In this document: piece after piece, positions 8,480 to 16,600 of the stretch | How the letters are laid out: the number at the start of each line of letters is the position of its first letter | Numbering within the stretch: position 1 is the stretch's first letter | The notes under the pieces: generated by a model | Seen by the model: only the letters and a program-made list of their open reading frames with translations | The model's database searches: none | Told to the model about the DNA's origin: nothing | Assembly (NCBI GenBank): GCA_002104905.1 | Contig: MCFE01000979.1 | Span: 1 to 22,312, forward strand | DNA from: Basidiobolus meristosporus CBS 931.73 | Lineage: Eukaryota; Basidiobolomycota; Basidiobolomycetes; Basidiobolales; Basidiobolaceae | Reading direction: 5' to 3' | Length of the DNA stretch: 22,312 nucleotides | Translations under genes and position numbers: made by a program

Positions 8480-9030
8480 GTTGGCTCTTGATGACGCACT
8501 GGAAGACAAACAGTTGCATTTATGTATGATTTGCTAGATTCATCAGCGATCATCAGCAACCAAACCCAGTTTACTAAATTATGAAGCAAAGGTGAGTAAA
8601 GTTAATCAGCATATCACTTTCATTGCAATGACCAGCGAGTAAGAGTTGATTAACATTGTAATCCAGGCGACCAATCACTTCAGTACATCAAGAAAAATAA
8701 ATAAACATTCCTCTTCAATTCAGGTATACCACTTTGGAATGGCATATGCGGTAGTGAAGGGACAAGTGAAAGTGACTCATACTACGCCTTTTCAAGCTAT
8801 AGCTTGAGGTGAGCACACAGGAATGGCTTCGTTCTTACGTAGTTCTTGATCTCATTGTCAAAGGGCGCTAAGCTACTCTGGTGATCTAGCAACCTGTAGC
8901 TATTTCTATGAGTATTATAGGATTATGAATGAATTGATCTTTCATCAGTCATCAATTTATAGTATACTGAGCTAGATTTACGATTTAGCATTATGCATTG
9001 CATCAACCACCTCGAGTCCGCTTAGCAAAA
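8480..9030. repeat. C-D intergenic region (array unit, second copy)
   Basis: Second copy of 3805-4362 with the same landmarks. Nothing coding is seen. Confidence 0.6.
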
Positions 9031-9120
9031 ATGCGACTCGCCACCACTTTGCTGGTTTCGTCCATCGCCTCTATCCAAGTGATCTCTATTACCGTAGATG
9101 AACATCAAGTGGAAACATGA
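9031..9120 (+). pseudogene. Orphan signal-peptide mini-ORF (D2)
   Basis: A 29-codon ORF, MRLATTLLVSSIASIQVISI followed by TVDEHQVET and TGA. It has a good signal-peptide shape (Arg, hydrophobic core, small residues) but no mature domain. The corresponding ORFs are D0 (1240) and D1 (4363, killed by TAA). It resembles the family B N-terminus distantly. Probably a leftover 5' end; a tiny secreted peptide cannot be excluded. Confidence 0.4.
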
Positions 9121-9216
9121 ACCTAGAGTCGTGTCGGTTTGAAATCGTGGATTCATGAAAATAGTAATTGCTGAGGGTATCAATGTGTATTTGTCACAGC
9201 AACTATCAACATGTGG

Positions 9217-9498
9217 TAGCTACTTTTCTTTTGGCCATCATCGCTGCTCCAAAACATGCGATCGCGAGCATAAAAGAGTCCATTACCGTAGTTCGTCATG
9301 CTCCGACCGAGCACGTAACTGCCACCTGCAAGTCCGAGTTCTGCCAACTGTTGAGACTTTGAATGTCTAGGTACTATTGTGCGTTGAGGGATGCGTTGAT
9401 CAGGATACGCAGTACACGAACCCATGGAAGATGCTCAGTGTGGCAGTGATTGTGTTCAGCAGGACTCGCTAAATACTGACTTTATGGAAAACACTCAA
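9217..9498 (+). pseudogene. Family A relic with internal deletion (A-delta2)
   Basis: Same relic as 4549-4850, with the same loss of the middle of the protein. It has a further small deletion of about 12 bp after GCTGCTCCA (9240-9253), a TAG after PTVETLNV (about 9368), and the original stop changed (CAATGT). The cysteine loop TCDREHKRVHYRSSSC is still readable. Confidence 0.8.
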
Positions 9499-9929
9499 TG
9501 TACCAACAACTGCACTTAATTCAATAAACCTCGATCATGCATACCGTTTGCTCTTAAAGCTAATCTAACTTGATTGCTAATAACTAAACCATGTCAATAT
9601 ATAAATGGTTGTTTGAAACAATGATCACCGACTAATTGGGTTAAGGATGAACGTCCTACAACTGAAGAAACACTGTATTGTAATAGAACAAAATAATCAT
9701 AGGAATACCATTGCTTGATCAAGGGACTACCTTTGCTTGTCTTTGTGAGTATTACGGAATTATAGGTGAGCCCATATCTTCACAAGTAGTTAGTGGACGG
9801 ACAACAAAAGCAGGACATAGCATGTGAATTCCTGGCCTCAAGTGAATCAGATATAGGATGCAGTATAGTAGACTACGCCAAATACCACTATCAGATGAGA
9901 TTCCCACTGGTTTTACGCTATTCATCAGA
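9499..9929. repeat. A-delta - B2 intergenic region
   Basis: The ends match the region before B1: AATAAA-type sequence at about 9523, and ACAAAAGCAGGACATAGCATG at 9803, also at about 4959. About 9600-9780 is extra relative to the first copy. The TATA box of B1 is mutated here (CTATCAGA near 9888). No gene is seen. Confidence 0.55.
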
Positions 9930-10052
9930 ATGCAGCTTACTCTCACTTTACTGGCTTTGTACCTTGCTTCTATTCATGCACTCCCTGCCACAGAAGATAC
10001 CTCTTCTCATGTTAGCAACAACCACAACTTGTTTGCAATGGGTGATGCATAG
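9930..10052 (+). pseudogene. Family B relic (B2), truncated after the signal peptide
   Basis: ATG at 9930-9932 begins the family B signal peptide (MQLTLTLLALYLASIHA) and continues to TEDTSSHVSNNHN. At about 10033 the sequence changes to family C N-terminal DNA in antisense, and the frame ends at TAG 10050-10052. The remaining 140-odd codons of B are missing. The TATA box is also lost. Confidence 0.8.
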
Positions 10053-10072
10053 GATACACTGAATGGGAATAC
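10033..10072 (-). pseudogene. Family C signal-peptide fragment fused to B2
   Basis: GCAATGGGTGATGCATAGGA and the following CACTGAATGGGAATAC match the antisense signal-peptide region of C1 (3733-3770). The fragment begins directly at the break in B2 and marks the right edge of the array. Confidence 0.7.
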
Positions 10073-10194
10073 ACTTCTTGTACCACAGCCTGCACATCCT
10101 CCTTTGTAGCATGATTGGAGTCCCCACTGATGTGCAAAGCAATAACATCAGGAAGTCACAGGCCTGTCAAGATGACTGTAGTAAGATAATAGAG

Positions 10195-10345
10195 CATTGA
10201 TGCACACACCAAGAGGTTGCAGCACTGCTTTTGAAGCAGTGCTAAAGATAACACACTTGAATATTGCAGATATTTATTACAAAGACTGGCAGATCAGGTG
10301 CTACACCTTACACTGCTGGGTGAAGACCAGCATGTGAGGGAACTA
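10195..10345 (+). repeat. Inverted copy of the 10887-11020 coding segment
   Basis: Plus-strand translation reads HCF, a stop, then SSAKDNTLEYC and YLLQRLADQVLHL. This parallels HHCFKCSAQEYTPEYC and DLLQRLADKVLDL on the minus strand at about 10920-11016. The copy carries a TGA (10231-10233 region). Confidence 0.7.
10221..10243. repeat. Perfect hairpin, 10-bp arms
   Basis: AGCACTGCTT, loop TTG, AAGCAGTGCT. It lies inside the inverted coding segment; the other copy (about 10990-11015) has an imperfect version, so this may simply be coding sequence that drifted into a palindrome. Confidence 0.6.
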
Positions 10346-10698
10346 GTGAGCAAACAATCTTATTAGAAAAAACTATCATGATCCCATCAAAGGCTATCCC
10401 AATAGTTGATTCCTATGACCAAGAGGTACTGATGCCATAGAGACATGATGCAACAACTATTAGAAAAACAATTACACCCAAGATCATAAAGAGAGCTTAG
10501 TCTAAGTTTCTGATTATTACAGTCCCTAAGTTGCTTTTGATTGGTTCTCTGCTATTTCTCTCACTTGCTAATTCCCAGCACTCAATCATCTCCTACTTTG
10601 TGTGCATTCATTGACTACTGCCTCTTTTTCACTCTCCTCACTGACTCAACCTGCGCATTTACTTTCATGCTTTTAGATTAATAGTTTCCCTTGGATCT

Positions 10699-11037
10699 TC
10701 AGATGCTACTCAATTGTGGATTATACTGACCTATAAAAGGTTGGTTACCCAATATAAACATAGAGTCCAACTTCACACTCAACTGGGACTTCATTAAAAT
10801 CAACCATTTGATAGGGGTCTCTGCCATTACACCCTTTACCCATGACCTTTGTGGAGACCCTGCAGGCTTATACCATTGTTTGTACACTCTTTCCCATACA
10901 TCATGAGCTTCAGCCAGCATTCCAAGGTCTAGCACTTTATCTGCCAGCCTCTGCAATAAATCCATGCAATATTCAGGTGTGTACTCTTGAGCACTGCACT
11001 TGAAGCAGTGGTGCAGCCTATTGATGTACATATTCAT
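10699..11037 (-). pseudogene. Uncharacterised repeat-borne ORF fragment
   Basis: A 112-codon frame, MNMYINRLHHCFKCSAQEYT onward, with EYCMDLLQRLADKVLDLGML, ERVYKQWYKP and SWVKGVMAE. It is partly duplicated in inverse orientation at 10195-10345, so it belongs to a repeat. I do not recognise the family. It lacks CpG like its surroundings. Probably a fragment of a larger protein of a mobile element. Confidence 0.4.
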
Positions 11038-11810
11038 GTTCTAAAATTTCACTGTATATATTACAATAAATCACTGACTTCTTGAGATTCTTGCTTTGTT
11101 TGTTGGAGAGATCTCCACTGCGCATATTATGGACAACATGGGGGTTGTGGTAGACAGATTTTATATTTATGCAAGCCTTTGTAACTCACCGGGGTGTAGA
11201 TCATTTAGCTGCACTACAAACTCTTACAAAAGCAGTTGTAATCTTGTAGGTAAATATCCTTGACTATTGTGGAGTTTGGACCGTACTAGGTTGATGCCAT
11301 TGAGTGGTAAGACCTGCAGCTTTTTTCTCATGATTCTCTGTCTTAGGCCTGGGCAGACTTTCTTTCCTTTCCCTTCCCTTTACCAGCATGCATGACAAGT
11401 TCTTGACTGGTTTATTAACTGACTACTTCTTGGACTATACTTTGTTTGTTCCCTGATAAATGCTGCATCAGTGCATCCATTTCTGCCTATTTCTCCCTTG
11501 TTTATGTTCTTCTACCTACCTGATGCAACTTTGCCACTTGCTGAGAGCTTTTAGCCCTGCTTGCAATGAGTTCTTGAGGATGCTACTGGTACTTAGCCAT
11601 GCCTCCCTTGCTCTTGTGCCATTGATGGTTTCTTCAACTCTTGAGATATCATCTTAGCGCACCTATGCTGGCCCAAAACTCAATTGCTCATTTGAATCCA
11701 GCATAATGCTCATGGAACTGGTTGATCCCATTCTTCTTGGCCTTCACTTCTTAAATGTCACATGGAATACTGCCTTCTTGATAACAACATGCCAAACTTC
11801 TTGCAGTCTC

Positions 11811-12211
11811 TTAAATATAAGCCCACTTGCTATTATTGTACCCAGTGGCTTTACAGAACGTCAGGGTATACTGATTTTTAGTCTTTGGTATGTAAATCTC
11901 AGTCTCTTCATCCCATGCTGTAATAGGTTTCTTAGTGGGCTTTGTCTTTGGCCACTGTTGCAGTGCTTTAAAGACTGTAAGGTGTACTTCAGCTGCAACA
12001 TTTGGGAAATTTTTGCTTCTGGTCTTTGTCAGAGAGCTTCCTGAGTTCCTTTGTTGCAGCAACAATACTGCCTGAGATGTTGTTTGCTACACATGCATTT
12101 TTGCTCATCATTCCTCTGGAGTGTTAACTGATTTCTCTGGGCCATTGACACTCTCAGATTATTCACTGCACCTAATTGTCTCATTGATGCTTCAGTGTGA
12201 GCTAACAGCAT
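11811..12211 (-). pseudogene. Frameshifted unknown ORF remnant
   Basis: Two overlapping minus-strand frames (12029-12211 and 11811-12065) read like one protein after frameshifts. They run from HTEASMRQLGAVNNLRVSMA through NISGSIVAATKELRKLSDKD (a third frame at about 12010-12075) to NFPNVAAEVHLTVFKALQQW and a Lys/Thr/Pro-rich stretch. No known domain is recognised. Confidence 0.35.
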
Positions 12212-13639
12212 ACTTACAGGTACTAGTAATATCTATACCTGATGCCCATTATATTGTCAAATACTAACAATTGAATAAAAATGCTGAGTTACATACACTA
12301 CAAGCAGAATAATACACTATGAAAACAAATTAGAAAAGGCCAGCAGAGTACCATTGCAACAACAGTCTTATCCCAAGTTTCTCTGAACACAAAACTCTCA
12401 AAATGTCAGGCATCAGTTACAGAGGCAAAAAGACATATTTTCCAGGATGAGACTTGGCTATCTAGCATTCATACCAAGCTTGGTAATCAATCACTTGCTA
12501 CTTCAACTTAAGGTTGTAACTAAAATAAGCAGCAACAGCACTGGCCAAATGCCAGCAAAATACTGTCAGAATGCTAGCTGGATACCAGCAAGTTGTTAGA
12601 TGAATTCCATGTTTGAAATTCATCATTGGATATAATAGCATATATAAACTTGTCTGCAGGGGCAGCCTTGCCCTACAAGACTGCTAAGCTATATCACAAA
12701 TTCAGATGTATGCAGAAGCTTAAGACTACACTGAGGGCTACTTCAACATTCTTTCTTAAAGTAATAAGCATTGCCCCTTCTGAAGGTTTCCCATCTATTT
12801 GTGTCATCAGATAAATACTACTGCAAGGTAGGCTAGTCTCTAAATGTACATGTAATGGGAGCTCTATTTGTTTTGATTACTGAAGTTAGCATTGTTGTTC
12901 AGCAACTAGAAGGAAATAGCTGTAAAGTGTTGAAGGTCAGATAAAAATAAAGCTACTGAAAGGTGACACAGGGATGCTGATCTTGGGTCAGTAAGTCCAC
13001 ATGGGAAAAGTTAGATCAAATGCTCTCAAGAACAAGAAGCAGGACCCCAGTGTTATTGGCTTAATACCTTTTGAAGTAGCAAGTAGCACTGTAAAGCCAA
13101 AACTACAAAGAGTGCATAGAGAGCATTAAAGTACACCTGTAGAATAGCTCTAGAAGTCCAAGCACTGAGTGGTATTGGTAACTAAGATTCCTTTAGAAAA
13201 CAATACAACAGTTGATCTGTCAGAAAATCTATGTGGAGTTTACCCCAGAACTAAAGCTGATAATGAAGTACAACCAGAATTCACCCCACTTCAGGCATTG
13301 AAAGGATGTTTGCTCATTGTGGAGCACTTAGGTCTTGTGATGTAAAATTCATGTAAAAAGACTGACTTAGGATTGGTAACAGCTTCACTCAAGATATAAG
13401 ATATACATTCTTGCAATGTAAGAGTAAGAGCAAGGCCTCCATTACATGTTTATTAAAAGCCAACCAGTATTTCACTGGCCTGATATACCTCCCCTCACCA
13501 GACTTACATTCTATCGCACGTCGTCACAGTCTCTACCCAAGTCCTTAAATCTGTAATGGCACTACTGATTTCTTCGTACATTCCCTGCTCACAGGTACGC
13601 AACAGGCGAGTTTCTTTTTAAGCAGCTTAAAAAAGATAT

Positions 13640-13645
13640 TTTATT
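13640..13645 (-). terminator. Polyadenylation signal of the NRPS gene
   Basis: AATAAA on the minus strand, about 33 nt after the NRPS stop codon. It is the first such hexamer and supports a eukaryotic transcription unit. Confidence 0.55.
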
Positions 13646-13677
13646 ATTGTATAAACACGCTGCATCCATCTGAGCTC

Positions 13678-16600
13678 TTATGATGTAACAAAGGAGGCCT
13701 CCAATGCAGAAACGGAGTAGTTGGGATTCTGGACTATATACTCCAGACATCTGGAGAGCATCTCCATATGAATTTGAGCATCTCGTTGTAGCAATATGTT
13801 CTCATCAAATGTGAGCTTCATGTGCAAGCCGTTGGTTGATGGTGAAGCTTCCAAAATAATGGTGAGGTGAATGGATCCACAAATGCGAGCGAAACTGATC
13901 TGCAATGCATCGGTATTCTTTCGTGCTTTGGAACGGAAGTTCTGGAAGGCTACGTACGAGCCGTATATCTTGTGCATTTCACGCTCATCACTAAACAAGT
14001 CAATGATGTCACCAACGTTGGTGTTTTCAAAAGGATAAATGGAGTTTTGCTCTTCCTGTACACGGTGCACAAGCGCAAGAAGTTTTTCTTCCCTGTTCAA
14101 TGCTATGCGCACAGGGAGTACGTTGAAGCATGGGCCCACAATCTCATCAGCTCTATCCAGCTCCATGTTACGGCCGAATACCACGTCACCAAACAGAACC
14201 TCGTTTGACCGCGCGTATAAGCCTACAGCTATAACCCAGGCCGCCTTGAAAAGCGCAGCGCTTGTCAAACCATGCTCTTTGCAGAATGCCTGAATATCGT
14301 AGTCAACTTGGGATTCAATCATCGTGGGCTTCACAAGCGTGGAAACCTCTTGCTTCTGCTGTCTTGGGAGTAGCTGCCTGTTGACTCCTGCAAGTTTCCG
14401 CTCCCAAAACTCTTTGTCAGCCAAGTGGTTGCGTTCCAAGTAGCTCCGCACAAAGTTCCGATAGGGCGGGCGCTCGGGAGCAACTTCCAAATCGTACGTT
14501 TCGATCAAATCATTCATAAGTAGTTGCATTGTCCACCCATCCATAAGGGCGTGATGAATACTCCACAGAAACTGATGATCACCGGAATTCGTAGTGAACA
14601 GTGCAAACCGAAGCATATTCTCGCCCAGCCTAATTCCTTTCTCCTGGTCCTCTAGAAGGTGCTTCTGGATAGCCTTGTCTCTTTCCTCAGCCGAATCGCA
14701 TTCGTAAACCTTAAATAGCGGATGGAAGTTCTCCTTCTTGATGACTATCTGAATGAAGTTGAGATTCTCTACTCCCGCAGCTGAGAGCAGAAACACTGTC
14801 CGCAGCACTGTATTGGCCTCGCATAGCCTAATACAGCTACTTTGGAGTCTTTTGATATCCAAGGGCTGCTTTATGTCGTAGAACATGTGGTGGATTTCGG
14901 CGTTTTTGTCCAGGGTAGTTTCGTACACCACATGGGACTGGAGTGGCACACACGGGTAAATATCTTCGACGTGGGCCCTTTCGATGCCGTTTCCACGAAT
15001 GTCCACCTCCCAGATTCTTTCCATTTGAGCTCTGTCAAGATTTAGCAGACTAAACGGCTCAAAGGGAGCTGAAGAATGGCTCGGACTCTTTGTTGGGACA
15101 CACGCCGTTCCAAGATTGCTCTCAATGTGTTCAGCAAGCATAGCAACGGTGGGGTTCTTGAAGATTGTCAACGAGCTTACTTGAAGTCCTCGTTTATGGC
15201 ACAAAGCGGCCATCTCGATAGTGGAGATAGAGTCCCCACCCAGGGTGAGGAAGGAATGGTGAATCCCAATTTGCTCGACGCCTAGCACCGTTCTCATGAT
15301 ATCGGTAAGCGTCGCTTCGAGTGCAGTTCGTGGCTCCACATAGTTTGAATTGATAGCATTGATGTTCAAGTTAGGTGCAGGTAATGCTTTGTAGTCCACC
15401 TTTCCGTTCTCCGTCAAAGGCACTGCTTCAAGTATGACAAAGGCTGCGGGAATCATGTAATCTGGCAATTTTGTTCTCAAGAACCTCTCAAGCGCGGGTA
15501 TGAATTGTTGCAGCTTTCTGTGAAGTGGGTTACTATGATAGTGTGGGTTCATCTCGGAATAGGTAGGCATCACAAATGGGCTGCATGCGTGATTGCTCGG
15601 CGGTCTCCAGAACACGACATCGTAGACTCCTCCATTTTGGTGCTGAGCCCAGCTAATCTCAGCTTCATATCCAGCATCCTTCGCTAAACGACTCAACTGA
15701 TCAGGAGTAGCTCCACCGAACCGCTCCGGACAAACCTGATCCTGCAATTCACCGTATGTTCTTGTAAGGGGGGCTTCTTCCAACAGCAATTCCAGCTGGA
15801 TTTCATCTGCTAAACGCTGATTTGGAATGTTACTGATTGCAAGATAGCTCACTTCCTCGCCGCATAGTTTCTCCTTTACGAAATCCAAGCCCCCACGGAG
15901 CTTTTCATTCAAGACATCCAAGCTAAGAGAGTGGCGTTGCCAATCCATCCAGTCCAGTGGCTGTATGGCAGCCTGGCTACATTTGATGTGAAGGATGGCT
16001 TGGTAACGATACCTGCTCATCTCGTTGAGGCTACGGCTTCGCTTTGGCATAAATCGCACATGGTGGATATCCTCGATAGACTCCTTCAAGGCATTGAAAT
16101 AGCCTGGGTCTAGCAAAAGCTCTTTGTCCGCTAGCTGTTTCCTGTCTATGTAAGCTCTGAGCTCTTTAACGGAAGAGCTTTCTTTTGCAGCGAATATAGC
16201 CTGCGAGAGATAGTGATATTTGGCCAAAGACATACCCCGTATATCTCCCACAAATATATGACCACCTGGGCTCACCAACGGAGCCACATTGCTCAGAACC
16301 TTGTCGAAGTATTGAGCATTCGGAAAGTGCTGCACCACTGAGTTGATGATCACTGTATCGAACTGGCCGGCGGTGAATCCTTCCAGCTGATGCGCGCCAC
16401 CTTGTTGTAGGACCACTTTTTCCCTCAAGTCAGAGCTTTGCAGATGCTTCCGAACGTATTCTAGAGCAGCGGACGATAGATCCGTACCAACATAAGAATC
16501 GCATTGGGGAGCTATTTGGAACAGTATCATTCCAGTACCACAGCCTATTTCTAAAACCCTCTTTGGACGTAGACATTTGATGCAGTCCAGTGTCTCTTCT

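Larger units (their letters stand above)
2010..10072. repeat. Tandem segmental array: two units here plus a partial unit at 130-2010
   Basis: Corresponding points are offset by a constant amount: A1 2114 to A2 5985 (3871), B0 1416 to B1 5277 (3861), C1 3370 to C2 7235 (3865). After C2 the offset grows to about 4.67-4.85 kb (C1 to C3 4687, D1 to D2 4668, B1 to B2 4844), because the third unit has an extra family C copy and extra intergenic DNA. Unit order is A(+), C(-), D and deleted A(+), B(+). Unit edges are arbitrary because the array is continuous. Confidence 0.75.
10075..13510. mobile_element. CpG-depleted decayed repeat tract, unclassified
   Basis: About 3.4 kb with very few CG dinucleotides (for example none between about 10077 and 10650), while CG is common in the NRPS and P450 genes and returns at 13514. 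Coding remnants occur mainly on the minus strand: a 112-codon frame at 10699-11037, and frames at 11811-12065 and 12029-12211 that appear to continue one another across frameshifts. One segment is present twice in opposite orientation. I find no terminal repeats or target-site duplications, and I do not recognise a transposase or reverse transcriptase. It may be a decayed mobile element or several nested pieces. Confidence 0.45.

Noticed and set aside
2010-10072. Array as a CRISPR-like or satellite repeat
   Set aside because: The unit is about 3.9 kb, contains intact protein genes with promoters, and has no short regular repeat-spacer structure.
10221-10243. Hairpin as a transcription terminator or Helitron 3' end
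   Set aside because: There is no T-run or CTRR end beside it, the genome appears eukaryotic, and the palindrome lies inside a duplicated coding segment.
11460-12044. Plus-strand open frames of 65 and 112 codons in the CpG-poor tract
   Set aside because: Low-complexity hydrophobic translations with no signal of selection; minus-strand remnants explain the same DNA better.
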